Source: Acidobacteriota bacterium
GTDB taxonomy: Bacteria > Acidobacteriota > Polarisedimenticolia > J045
NCBI GenBank assembly: GCA_030949985.1
Contig: JAUZRX010000033.1
Span: 1-58,496, forward strand
Reading direction: 5' to 3'
Length of the DNA: 58,496 bases
Shown here one piece after another: positions 12,894 through 21,017 of the stretch; positions within the stretch are counted from its first letter, which is position 1; each line of letters starts with the position of its first letter. The translations under genes and the position numbers were made by a program. A model generated the notes under the pieces. The model was given only the letters and a program-made list of their open reading frames with translations, had not been told where the DNA came from and did not search any database.

Positions 12894-12922
12894 ATGGTAA
12901 CAATGGCCCCCCGGAGCGTCAA
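12894..12922 (-). promoter_or_regulatory. Candidate sigma-70 promoter of atpHAGDC
   Basis: On the minus strand TTGACG (12922-12917) is followed after 17 bp by TACCAT (12899-12894). This is the best -35/-10 pair in the gap upstream of atpH and would give a leader of about 155-160 nt. Confidence 0.45.
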
Positions 12923-12946
12923 CCCAAACCAAGAAATGTCGGCAGG

Positions 12947-13399
12947 TTAACTCTCCATGATCGAATCGGCGGGACTCCGGCGCCGCTCTCCGGCGGCTGC
13001 GCGGGGCCGGTAGCCGTGAAACACGAGGAGCAGGCAGAACCCTGCGCCCGACAGGCCGTGTATCCAGGAAAGAACCGGGCGCAGGGCGTCGTCGGTGACG
13101 ACCTGGCGCAAGTAGGCCGATCCCGCCATCACGACCACCAGGCCCAGCAGCCACCAGCCTCCGCGACGCGGGCCGGAGCGCCGGGAGGCGGGGCGATGCG
13201 CTCCCCAGGCCCAGCCCAGGGCGAAAAGCAGCGCCGGTGCGGCCAGAACGTGCAGATCCAGCATCCACGGCTGCCAGGGATGCCCGAACGCCGTGAAGGG
13301 ATCCGGCGGTTCGAGCAGGTAGCGCATCCAGGCGTAGACCAGGCCCGTGACCAGGGCCACCAGGGTTAGGCCGACCAGGGCTGGCCAGGGCCGGCTCAC
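12947..13399 (-). CDS. Small membrane protein, possible b-type haem carrier
   Basis: A 150-residue protein with four predicted membrane helices. The last helix contains a His-x13-His pair (WIHGLSG...LLVFHGY), and another His lies at the start of the second helix (WMLDLHVLAAP), a pattern seen in membrane b-type cytochromes. GTG at 13399 overlaps the stop of the FMN-binding protein gene (GTGA, 13396-13399), so the two are coupled. In context it is likely the membrane partner that passes electrons to the periplasmic flavoprotein. Haem binding is inference. Confidence 0.65.
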   Translation of the reverse strand: MSRPWPALVGLTLVALVTGLVYAWMRYLLEPPDPFTAFGHPWQPWMLDLHVLAAPALLFALGWAWGAHRPASRRSGPRRGGWWLLGLVVVMAGSAYLRQVVTDDALRPVLSWIHGLSGAGFCLLLVFHGYRPRAAAGERRRSPADSIMES

Positions 13400-13959
13400 G
13401 GCCGCTCCCCAAGCTGAAGCGCGGGCGGCAGGATCTGGTGAACCGCCAGGACGCGGCGTACGGCGTCCGTGGCGGCGTGGGACGAGAGGGTCGCGCCCGC
13501 CAGGACCCGGATGCCCCGTCGCACCTGCAATTCTCCATCCAGACCCCGGCCCTCGAACTGACCGTACCAGGTCGCCCTCGGTCGATACTCCGGCGGCTCC
13601 TTGAAGGCGAGCACTTCCACCCGTCGCACCTTCCCGCCGTCATCCACGACGATCAGCAGGGTCTCGGCCAGCGAGCGAACCAGGTGGGTGTCGACGTAGG
13701 CCACGGCCAGCAGCCGCCCGGCCCCGGAATACAGCCGGTAACGAGTCACCAGCCGGGTCGGCAGGGGCGAACCCGCCACCCGTTGGACCCGCCGTGCCTG
13801 CTGCCCGGACAACACCAGGGTGTCCTTCTGCCGGACCACGGCCTGCGGCACAGCGCGGTCGAGAGCGGCGTCGACAGGAGCCCCCTCCCCCGCCCGCGCC
13901 CCGGGGGGAGGTGCCAGCAGGGCCAGCAGAAGGCTAGAAAGAGAAGCCCAACGCCACAT
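13396..13959 (-). CDS. Periplasmic FMN-binding protein
   Basis: A 187-residue protein with a signal peptide (residues 3-22, ending GARAG) and a C-terminal FMN-binding domain. The motif AGATLSSHAA (about residue 160) resembles the S/A-G-A-T-x-S/T site at which FMN is attached to Thr through a phosphoester bond. The enzyme for that attachment, ApbE, is encoded two genes upstream. The ATG at 13959 lies 26 bp inside the end of the porin gene; longer versions read only antisense-like sequence. It probably carries single electrons in the periplasm. Confidence 0.8.
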   Translation of the reverse strand: MWRWASLSSLLLALLAPPPGARAGEGAPVDAALDRAVPQAVVRQKDTLVLSGQQARRVQRVAGSPLPTRLVTRYRLYSGAGRLLAVAYVDTHLVRSLAETLLIVVDDGGKVRRVEVLAFKEPPEYRPRATWYGQFEGRGLDGELQVRRGIRVLAGATLSSHAATDAVRRVLAVHQILPPALQLGERP

Positions 13960-15271
13960 GGATCTGATCCACCGCGTCGGCGGTGTCGTTGCTGGAGTCC
14001 TGGTAGTCGAGCTTGAGGGCCACCGAAGGGTGGGGCTTGTAGACCACGCCCCAGGTCCAACTGCTTCTATCCGCTCCGGTGGGGGCGGGCGGGGGACTGC
14101 CGCCGACCCGTTCGAGCGTGTCGAAGCTCTCGTACTTGGCAAAGACGATCATTTGGGAACGTCTCGCGCCGGAGGCGGCGAGCAGGTCCCAGCCGGCCTG
14201 CAGGTAGTAGCCGCCCATGCGGGCCCCCACCGGCTCCCCCACCAGGAGGGAAATCCGCTCCGCATCCTCCATCTCGACCCGCGCCCAGACCCCCCTCAGC
14301 TCCAGCCCGCGCCAGGTGTAGAGGGCGTGGAAATCCACGGTGGTCACTCTTCCGTCGAAAGTCTGGCCGGCCACCTGCCGCCCCTGGGCCGTATCGCCGG
14401 AGAAGAACGAGACGCCGGCGAGCAGGCCGGCCTTCCCGCGGTAGTCCAGCCGGCCGGTCAGGGCCCAGTCCTCCGCCCGGGCTTTCGAGCCCTTCTGCCG
14501 GCCTCCGCGAATCCCGCTCATGGAGGAGAAACCCGCCGCGTCGAGGCTGCTGACCAGGTAGACCCGGTATTCCCAGGCCCCCAGGTCACCCCAGACCCCC
14601 ACCCCGGTCTCCGACCAGGTTGTGGGCAGGATGACGGTCTCGAGATCCGGCCGGCGGGCCGACAAGAAGACGGGAGGCTCGTGCAGCTCGTTGGTCAAGC
14701 CCACGGGCACGAGCATCATGCCGGCTCGAACGCCGAACCGTGGCGCGAGGAGGAAATCGAGATAGGCGAATTCCACCGACGCGCTCCCCGACTTGGCGGT
14801 GCTGGCGTGCTCCCACTCCAGCTCGGCGTTGAAGAGGATGCGGTCGCTGAATTTGTAACCGGTGTAGAGCACCAGGCGCAGGAAGTCCGTGGTGTCCGTG
14901 CGCCCGGCGGGCCCGCCCGCGTCGGTACGGGCGGCGTAGTTCTGGTAGAGCCACTCCCCGTATCCCCCCAGGGCGAATCCCGTGTCGGTGCGGTAGATCC
15001 GTTCCGCGGAAGGCGCCAGGCCCGTATCGGGATGCTCCAGGTTTTGTTCTCGGCCGCCGGCCCCGTGGCGCAGGTCGGCCAATACTTCGGCCAGCACCTC
15101 CACCATGGCCTCCAGTTCTTCGATGCGGTCTTCGCGCCGATCTTCATCGGGTTCGGCGGCGGCCCGGCTCGCCGGAGGAACCAGGGCCATCGTCAGCGCC
15201 AGGACCAGGGGAATGGCGCGGGTGGGACGGACAACCCTGCCGATTCCCGAGGTCTTCGGATTTCGCGTCAT
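13934..15271 (-). CDS. Outer-membrane porin-like beta-barrel protein
   Basis: A 445-residue protein with a signal peptide (residues 15-37), a short coiled-coil segment rich in Glu/Arg/Leu (EDRREDRIEELEAMVEVLAE), then a barrel of alternating aromatic/polar strands that ends in the terminal Phe typical of outer-membrane proteins (HVALGFSF). This resembles OprO/OprP or DcaP-type trimeric porins. ATG 15271 overlaps the apbE stop (ATGA) and has GAGGAG upstream. In a flavin/electron-transfer operon it could admit a substrate or metal chelate; the specificity cannot be read. Confidence 0.75.
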   Translation of the reverse strand: MTRNPKTSGIGRVVRPTRAIPLVLALTMALVPPASRAAAEPDEDRREDRIEELEAMVEVLAEVLADLRHGAGGREQNLEHPDTGLAPSAERIYRTDTGFALGGYGEWLYQNYAARTDAGGPAGRTDTTDFLRLVLYTGYKFSDRILFNAELEWEHASTAKSGSASVEFAYLDFLLAPRFGVRAGMMLVPVGLTNELHEPPVFLSARRPDLETVILPTTWSETGVGVWGDLGAWEYRVYLVSSLDAAGFSSMSGIRGGRQKGSKARAEDWALTGRLDYRGKAGLLAGVSFFSGDTAQGRQVAGQTFDGRVTTVDFHALYTWRGLELRGVWARVEMEDAERISLLVGEPVGARMGGYYLQAGWDLLAASGARRSQMIVFAKYESFDTLERVGGSPPPAPTGADRSSWTWGVVYKPHPSVALKLDYQDSSNDTADAVDQIHVALGFSF

Positions 15272-16278
15272 TGCCGGAAACTCCTCGATGCCGCCTGCCC
15301 GGCGGCGGGGTTGGGGGTGAGCCACAGGACCCGTGTGCCGGGCGGAAGAAAGCCCGGTGCTCTTGGATCCCGATAACCGAACAGGGCTGTGGACAGCGCG
15401 TCGGCATCGGTGGCGGAGGGGGTGATCACGCTCACCGCGCCGGTGGCGGGAAGCGGTCGGCCGCTGAGCGGGTCGATGATCTCGGCGTGACGGGCCGATC
15501 CCACGGTCAGGTAGCGTTCGGACGCGCCCGAGGTGGCGACGCTCCCGCGTTCGACGAACACCGTCGCCATCACCCGGTCGCGCCGGCGAGGATCGGCGAG
15601 GGCCACCACCCATCCCCGCTCCCCGGGGGGCGGGCCCGTGGCCAAGACCTGGCCGCCGAAATTGAACAGGGCGCCGTCGAGGCCCCGGGCGGCGAGCACT
15701 CTGGCGGCCTCGTCGAGAGCGAATCCCTTGCCGATACCCCCCAGGTCGAATTGCAGGCCGGTGCGCAGGGTACGAAGCCGTCCCCGTCCGGGGTCCACGG
15801 TGTAATGCCGCCACCCCGTCCGGGCGGCGGCGGCCGCCAATTCACCGGCGGTCGGCTCACGACCTCCCTCCCCCAGGCCCCAAGCCCGGGAGAGGACGCC
15901 AACCGTGGGGTCGAAGCGGCCGCCACTGCGCTCGGCCCATCGGCGTGCGACTGCAAGAGCCCGTGCCAGGTCGGAAGAGACGGGGTAAACCGCGGCCCGC
16001 GAGGCCCCGGCGAGACGGGCGTTGAGGGCCGCGAGTTCCCCGTCGGCCGACCAGGTGGTCAGCACTCTTTCCAGCTGGGCGATGCGGTCGAGCGCCCGAT
16101 CGAGAGCCGGAGCCACCTTCCCCGGAGGTCCCCAGGCGCGCACCTCACAATACGTGCCCATCAGGTAACGGGCTCTGACCGTCCAGGATGAAGCGGGGGG
16201 GCTCCCCGCAGACGGAGAAGGTACGGCGCAAAATACTAAGGCAACGCAGGTTATAACTATAATGCGAACTATTCGCAT
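15268..16278 (-). CDS. apbE: FAD:protein FMN transferase
   Basis: A 336-residue ApbE-family enzyme that transfers FMN from FAD to a Thr of exported flavoproteins. Family segments are present: MGTYCEVRAWG, GGRFDPTVGVLSRAWGLG, FDLGGIGKGFALDEAARVL and the C-terminal TPSATDADALSTALFG. A signal peptide (residues 6-26) places it in the periplasm, matching the FMN-binding protein two genes downstream. ATG 16278 is chosen; TTG 16290 is possible. The first 25 codons are unusually AT-rich and the start codon lies inside a 19-bp palindrome (16261-16279). Confidence 0.9.
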   Translation of the reverse strand: MRIVRIIVITCVALVFCAVPSPSAGSPPASSWTVRARYLMGTYCEVRAWGPPGKVAPALDRALDRIAQLERVLTTWSADGELAALNARLAGASRAAVYPVSSDLARALAVARRWAERSGGRFDPTVGVLSRAWGLGEGGREPTAGELAAAAARTGWRHYTVDPGRGRLRTLRTGLQFDLGGIGKGFALDEAARVLAARGLDGALFNFGGQVLATGPPPGERGWVVALADPRRRDRVMATVFVERGSVATSGASERYLTVGSARHAEIIDPLSGRPLPATGAVSVITPSATDADALSTALFGYRDPRAPGFLPPGTRVLWLTPNPAAGQAASRSFRQ

Positions 16279-16279
16279 T
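16261..16279. promoter_or_regulatory. Fur-like palindrome over the apbE start codon
   Basis: The minus strand reads AATGCGAATAGTTCGCATT, a perfect 8-bp inverted repeat with a 3-nt centre. Its length and layout resemble the 19-bp Fur box (7-1-7 form TGCGAAT-A-GTTCGCA with one mismatch). It covers the apbE ATG. Repression by a Fur-family regulator is the natural reading, but no regulator gene is in the window. Confidence 0.45.
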
Positions 16280-16356
16280 GCAGGCCCCAAAAAAAGGAAC
16301 GCAGCTTCCGCGCTCGCCCATGTCGCCTTACTTGCGATCGATTCTCAACACAGCAG

Positions 16357-16385
16357 ACGGTACCCCCCCCGCTCGCCCCTGTCAA
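16357..16385 (-). promoter_or_regulatory. Candidate promoter of the apbE operon
   Basis: A perfect TTGACA (16385-16380) is followed after 17 bp by TACCGT (16362-16357), a weak -10. Transcription would start about 70 nt upstream of the apbE ATG, so the Fur-like palindrome would lie at the end of the leader rather than over the promoter. Confidence 0.35.
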
Positions 16386-16445
16386 ACGCCGTCCCGGCCA
16401 GCCCCCCACGACACCCGGCTCCCTCTGCAGTAGTCTGCACCGCGA

Positions 16446-17351
16446 ATGAACACCACCGCGCGACAGCTCGAATCCCTCGAGAGGAAACTGGCCGCCTTCG
16501 ATCGACGTGGGCTCTTCTTCGTGCTGGGCACGATGAAGTCGGGCACCACCTGGCTGCAGTTGCTGCTCGACGCCCATCCCGCCATCTGCTGCCGGGGCGA
16601 GGGGCACTTCACCAGCTACCTCGCGCCACGCCTCCAGCAGGCTCTCGGTGAATACAACCAGATCATCGCCGGCAAGAACCAGGACATCTTCACCGACCTG
16701 CCCGACTTCCCTCTGCTGAAAAAGGAACACCTGCTGCACCTGTTGCGCACCACCGTGGCCCTGCTGCTGGCTGAACTGCCCGCCGACGAAGAGGTGACGC
16801 TCGTGGGCGAGAAGTGCCCCAACAACATTCGTGGGCTCGACATTCTCGCCGCGCTCTTTCCCCGCGCCCGCTTCGTCCACGTAGTGCGCGACCTGCGGGA
16901 CGTGGCAGTTTCGGCCTGGTTCCACAACCAACGCGTCAGCCCCCAGTGGACCCGGGAGAACTTCGAAGACCTCGACCAGTACGCCCTGGCCAACCTGCCC
17001 GAGTGGACGGCGGAACTTCGCCTGGCCCGGCGCTTTGCCGCCACCCACCCCGAAAAGGTCGTCACCGTGCGTTACGAGGACCTGCTCGCGGAACCGGCGC
17101 GGAACCTGGCCCGGACGCTCGACTTCCTCGGCGTCGACAGCGACGGCCGGATCATCGACCGCTGCCTGAAGGCGGCGTCCTTCGAGACCCTGACCGGCGG
17201 CCGGCGACCGGGGGAGGAGGACCGGCGCTCTCACTTCCGCAAGGGCCTGGCCGGCGAGGGGCGGCAAGCTCTCCAGCCGGAAACCCTCGAGCAATTCGAG
17301 GTGGCCGCCGGCCCGGAGCTACGCGCTTTCGGCTACGAACCGGACCGCTAG
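16446..17351 (+). CDS. Sulfotransferase family protein
   Basis: A 301-residue PAPS-dependent sulfotransferase. The 5'-phosphosulfate loop GTMKSGTTWLQLL (residues 28-40), the 3'-phosphate-binding RDLRDVAVSAWFH (about 148-160) and the C-terminal FRKGLAGEGR (about 266-275) are the three expected PAPS contacts. It should transfer sulfate to a hydroxyl or amine of a small molecule, lipid or glycan; the acceptor is unknown. It is cytosolic (no signal peptide). Its TAG stop shares the CTAG at 17348-17351 with the stop of the convergent peptidase gene. Confidence 0.85.
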   Translation: MNTTARQLESLERKLAAFDRRGLFFVLGTMKSGTTWLQLLLDAHPAICCRGEGHFTSYLAPRLQQALGEYNQIIAGKNQDIFTDLPDFPLLKKEHLLHLLRTTVALLLAELPADEEVTLVGEKCPNNIRGLDILAALFPRARFVHVVRDLRDVAVSAWFHNQRVSPQWTRENFEDLDQYALANLPEWTAELRLARRFAATHPEKVVTVRYEDLLAEPARNLARTLDFLGVDSDGRIIDRCLKAASFETLTGGRRPGEEDRRSHFRKGLAGEGRQALQPETLEQFEVAAGPELRAFGYEPDR

Positions 17352-19483
17352 TCGCCGGTCTCGTCCTGTTCGACGAACGCGCGGCCCTCGGCAAACTCCC
17401 GCGTGCTCCAGGGAGGAGCTTCTCCGCCGAGGTAGTCGTGGAACCATTCCAGGTGGGCGGTGTAGTACAGGGCCATCTCGTACCATCCCGGCCAGTGACC
17501 GGATTGGGGGAAGACCACGAGCCGCGCGGGCACTCCCTGGCGGCGCAAGGTGGTGAAAAGCTGCACGGACTGGGTGTAGGGAATGCGGAAGTCCTTCTCG
17601 CCGGTGATGATCAGGGTCGGAGTGGCGAACCGCCCCATCTCCCTGGCGAAGGCCGCCGGGTTCCAGCGCCGGTAGTCCCCCGAGTTCCAGGGGACGCCCT
17701 TGAGATCCCACTCGGGGAACCAAAGCTCCTCCGTTCCACCATAGAACGACGCCAGGTCATAGATGCCCATCATCGAAGCGACGGCTTCGAAGCGATCGGT
17801 GTGCCCCAGCAGCCAGTTCATCATGTAGCCGCCGAAGGACCATCCCATCGCCCCGACCCGCTCCCCGTCGATCCAGGGCAGGCGCTCGAGATGATCGACC
17901 ACGGCCATCAGATCGTGGTAGACCCGCCCTCCCCAATCTCCGGAGATCGCCGCGGTGAACTCCTGTCCATAGCCCAGGGAGCCGGTGGGATTGGCGAAAG
18001 CCACCACGTAGCCCGCTCCCGGGTAGACCTGCCAGTCGCCGCGGAACGCATCGGACCACTGGTACTGGGGCCCACCGTGCACGTTGAAGATCAACGGGTA
18101 TTTCCTGGCGGGATCGAAACCGTGGGGCTTGATCACGAAGACCTCGATCCGCCGCCCCTCCGGCCCCTCGACCCAGATCCGCTCGGCGGGGCGGATGTCC
18201 ACCTCCTGCTCGAGGTCCTGGTTGTGGTGGGTCAACCGCCGGGGCGGTGCCGCCGCGTCGAGCGCGAGCACCCAGATCTCCGGGGGGGCCGCCACCGCCC
18301 GCCGCACGACCACCGCCCGGCGGCCGTCGGGCGTGAGCTGCAACTCGTCGATGTGGGCGAAATCCGCCACGAGGCGTGGCGCGCCCGACTCCAGGTCGAC
18401 GACGTAGAGCGGCGTCCGCCCACCCACGGCGGCGGTGAAAACCAGCCCGCTGCTGTCGGGTTTCCAGGCCATCGCCTGGATCTGGAAGTCGAACCCCCCG
18501 GCCAGGACGCGACGCTCACCGCTTTGGCGATCGAGCAGGATCAGGCGCGGCAGGTCCGACTCGTAGCCGGGGATCCGGTGCCGGAGGTAGGCCAGCCAGC
18601 GCCCATCCGGAGAGTAATGGGGATGTCCATCGAAAGCCGGGTTGTCGGCACTCAGGTTCCGCGCCCCGTCGGCCGGAGAGGCACGCGCCGCCAGGGGCGC
18701 TTCCCAGATGTCCGAGTTGGTGGACCAAGCCAACTCCTCGTAGGGGTCGGGGTTACGAGTGTAGACCAGCTGTGCGCCGTCGGGAGACAAGTCGAAGGCG
18801 GGCCCGCCGAAGAAGGTGGGAGCTTCCTTCTCACCCGGCGTCAGATCCCTCACGTCGCCCGAGTTCACGTCCACCGCGAGCAGGTGGGTGACCCGGCCAT
18901 CGGACCAACTGTCCCAGTGGCGAAAAAGCAGATCGTCGGCAATGTGCACCTCGAGGGGGATCGCCTCGCGCAACTCGTCTCGGCGACGATGGCAGGCATC
19001 ATCGGCGCCGCAGCGGGGGTCGACGGTGCTGGTGAAGACCAGCGTCTTGCCGTCGGGGGACCAGCGCAGATGGGCCGCACCCGTCGACAGATCGGTCAGG
19101 GCGCGGGCCTCTCCGCCGTCGGCGGGCAGCAACCAGACCTGCTCACCGCCTCCCCGGTCGGCGACGAAGGCGATGGTCTTGCCGTCGGGGGACCATACGG
19201 GGAAGGACTCACTCACCTCGTCGGTGGTGGTCAAACGCCGGGGCGCGCCTCCATCGAGGGGAATCCTGTAGATGTCGGCGTTGCTCTTCCCGGCACGCAA
19301 GTCTCGACGAACGAGCCTGTAGAGTACCGTCCGGCCGTCCGGGGAGACCTGGATCTGGCCCGGGTACTCCACCCGGTAGAGGTCTTCGATGGTCCAGGCC
19401 CTCTTGTCCTGGCCACGGTCGGCGTCCGCGGCCGGGGCCACCGGCAGCACCATCAAGGCGAGGGGAACAACGAACCATCGCAT
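17348..19483 (-). CDS. Exported S9 family peptidase (prolyl oligopeptidase fold)
   Basis: A 711-residue secreted serine peptidase. Signal peptide at residues 3-22; an N-terminal beta-propeller with PD40-type repeats (PDGRTVLYR, SPDGKTIAF, SPDGKTLVF, SPDGRWLAY); a C-terminal alpha/beta-hydrolase domain with catalytic Ser in GWSFGGYMM (about 549), Asp in GEKDFRIPY (about 631) and His in PQSGHWPG (about 663). ATG 19483 is preferred over 19507 because GGAGGT lies 6 nt upstream of it. It probably degrades proline-containing peptides outside the cytoplasm. Confidence 0.9.
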   Translation of the reverse strand: MRWFVVPLALMVLPVAPAADADRGQDKRAWTIEDLYRVEYPGQIQVSPDGRTVLYRLVRRDLRAGKSNADIYRIPLDGGAPRRLTTTDEVSESFPVWSPDGKTIAFVADRGGGEQVWLLPADGGEARALTDLSTGAAHLRWSPDGKTLVFTSTVDPRCGADDACHRRRDELREAIPLEVHIADDLLFRHWDSWSDGRVTHLLAVDVNSGDVRDLTPGEKEAPTFFGGPAFDLSPDGAQLVYTRNPDPYEELAWSTNSDIWEAPLAARASPADGARNLSADNPAFDGHPHYSPDGRWLAYLRHRIPGYESDLPRLILLDRQSGERRVLAGGFDFQIQAMAWKPDSSGLVFTAAVGGRTPLYVVDLESGAPRLVADFAHIDELQLTPDGRRAVVVRRAVAAPPEIWVLALDAAAPPRRLTHHNQDLEQEVDIRPAERIWVEGPEGRRIEVFVIKPHGFDPARKYPLIFNVHGGPQYQWSDAFRGDWQVYPGAGYVVAFANPTGSLGYGQEFTAAISGDWGGRVYHDLMAVVDHLERLPWIDGERVGAMGWSFGGYMMNWLLGHTDRFEAVASMMGIYDLASFYGGTEELWFPEWDLKGVPWNSGDYRRWNPAAFAREMGRFATPTLIITGEKDFRIPYTQSVQLFTTLRRQGVPARLVVFPQSGHWPGWYEMALYYTAHLEWFHDYLGGEAPPWSTREFAEGRAFVEQDETGD

Positions 19484-19554
19484 CGGCTTACCTCCCAGTC
19501 GAGTCATGATACCTTTCGTTGCCCGCTCCCGCGGGCGGACTCCGGAGACTCACC

Positions 19555-19923
19555 ATGCGCTTGCCCGATTCCGACGACCAGATCGTGATCCTGCACAACC
19601 CGCGCTGCTCGAAGAGCCGCCAGGGCCTGGAGCTGCTCGTGCGGGCCTCGGTGCCGCACCAGCAGTGGCGCTACCTCGAACAGCCGCCCACCCTCGACGA
19701 ACTGCGGGAGATCGGCCGCCGCCTCGGACGCCCGCCCATCGAATGGTTGCGGCGCAAGGAAGACGCCTTCAAGGCTTCCGGCCTCGGTCCCGAAGCCGAC
19801 GCAGACGCGCTCTACGCCTTGATGGCCCGGCACCCGAAGGTCATGGAACGCCCCATCGTGATCCGAGGGAAGCGAGCCGTGCTGGGGCGGCCGCCGGAGG
19901 CCATCGAAACGCTGCTGGATTGA
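19555..19923 (+). CDS. ArsC/YfgD-family reductase-like protein
   Basis: A 122-residue thioredoxin-fold protein of the ArsC family. The N-terminal HNPRCSKSRQGLELL holds the redox Cys and the anion-loop residues, and RPIVIRGKRAVLGRPPE supplies the C-terminal arginines of the family. The length and motifs fit YfgD-type proteins at least as well as arsenate reductase, and no arsR or arsB lies nearby, so an arsenate role is not assured. ATG 19555 has GGAG 9 nt upstream. Confidence 0.8.
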   Translation: MRLPDSDDQIVILHNPRCSKSRQGLELLVRASVPHQQWRYLEQPPTLDELREIGRRLGRPPIEWLRRKEDAFKASGLGPEADADALYALMARHPKVMERPIVIRGKRAVLGRPPEAIETLLD

Positions 19924-19945
19924 GGGCCGGGCGACCGACCCTGGC

Positions 19946-20323
19946 TCAGGAGAGTCCCTTCTCCGCCTCGAGGCCCGCCAGCAGCGCGTGAAGTTCGCGG
20001 ATGTCCTCGTCTTCGAGGGGATAGATCAGCGCCCCGCAAACCGATCCAGGCCCGGGATCCGGCGTCAGGTGCATCACCAGCAGGTCGGCGTGGACCGTCC
20101 GGCCCCGCAAGCGGATGGCGACCCTGTCCAGGCTGCGCCCTTCTTCGAGCCCCGGCAGTTCCCGGGAAATGAGAAAGGAGACGCCCGAGGCACTGATGTC
20201 CCTCAGGGGCATCGTGCAAGGCTCCCCGCCGGGAAAGGGGTAGCCGAACTCCACTCGCCCGTTGGCGCCGGGCTCGATGCGGTGGCGAGTATCAGCACGC
20301 CGACAGGCGATTGTGGTGGTCAT
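19946..20323 (-). CDS. PilZ domain protein (cyclic di-GMP receptor)
   Basis: A 125-residue single PilZ domain. The two ligand motifs are present: an arginine motif RRADTRHR near the N terminus (residues 8-15) and DISASGVSF (residues 42-50), matching RxxxR and D/NxSxxG. It should bind cyclic di-GMP in the cytoplasm and pass the signal to an unknown partner. It is monocistronic or follows the acyl carrier protein gene on the same strand (72-bp gap). Confidence 0.85.
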   Translation of the reverse strand: MTTTIACRRADTRHRIEPGANGRVEFGYPFPGGEPCTMPLRDISASGVSFLISRELPGLEEGRSLDRVAIRLRGRTVHADLLVMHLTPDPGPGSVCGALIYPLEDEDIRELHALLAGLEAEKGLS

Positions 20324-20395
20324 CCTGGTATCTCCCGGACGCCCTTTCCCCTCGCTCGAGAATCTAGGTTCCCCCGGAAGCCGAAGCCACGTTCT

Positions 20396-20650
20396 TCAGG
20401 CGGCGCTCTCCGCCCGCTTGCGGCGCACGAAGTCCGCCACCAGCCGGATCGAGTCGAGATTTTCCGGTGTCAACTCGTCGTCGAGCACCTTGACCGAGAA
20501 CTCTTCCTCGAGAAACGCGACGAGTTCCAGCACACCCGTGGAATCGAGCACGCCTTTTTCGATGAACGAGTCGGTGTCTTCCACCTTCTCGTCCTCGGAC
20601 ATCAAGTAGCTATCCAGCAGAAACTGCCTGATCTTCGCTTCCTCGGTCAT
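20396..20650 (-). CDS. Acyl carrier protein-like protein
   Basis: An 84-residue acidic helical protein. The phosphopantetheine-attachment Ser lies in GVLDSTGVLELV (about residue 37), with the typical D-S context. ATG 20650 follows a GGAG. It is not next to fatty-acid synthesis genes, so it is more likely a specialised carrier for a ligase or acyltransferase pathway than the housekeeping AcpP. Confidence 0.8.
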   Translation of the reverse strand: MTEEAKIRQFLLDSYLMSEDEKVEDTDSFIEKGVLDSTGVLELVAFLEEEFSVKVLDDELTPENLDSIRLVADFVRRKRAESAA

Positions 20651-21017
20651 CGATCGTGTCTCCACCCTATCTCGGGGCCGGCTCGCGGCTCCGCCCGCGA
20701 AGTGGCCGCCCTCCCGTAGAGGAATAATGCCTGCCTCTTCCGGGAACCACCTCCACGGGCGCCTATCAGTAGCACGAACCGGGCGCCTCCCGCACCCATT
20801 CCCCCGGGGCTTCGGCCGGCGCCGCCCGGGAGCGGGGACTCCAGGGGGCGGCGGAAACCCACCGCTGGGCTTTCCTCCTCTCCCCGGGCGGTAAGCACGC
20901 GGCCAGGACCCGCCTCCGAGCGCTTTGCGACTTGACTCTTGCGTTCTTGCCCGTACATCCCCTGCACGTCACGGAGTATTCGAACGAAACGGACAGAAAC
21001 AGCCAAGGAGGAGGCCG
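20651..21017. other. Intergenic region upstream of the SGNH hydrolase
   Basis: This 367-bp divergent gap has no convincing coding frame on either strand. The only pattern I can support is the weak promoter at 20932-20959. Confidence 0.5.
20932..20959 (+). promoter_or_regulatory. Candidate promoter of the SGNH hydrolase gene
   Basis: TTGACT (20932-20937), 16-bp spacer, TACATC (20954-20959). The -35 is good and the -10 poor. It lies about 60 bp upstream of the ATG. Confidence 0.3.

Noticed and set aside
19555-19923. Arsenic-resistance operon
   Set aside because: The ArsC-like gene stands alone; no arsR, arsB or acr3 gene is nearby and YfgD-type relatives share the same motifs.
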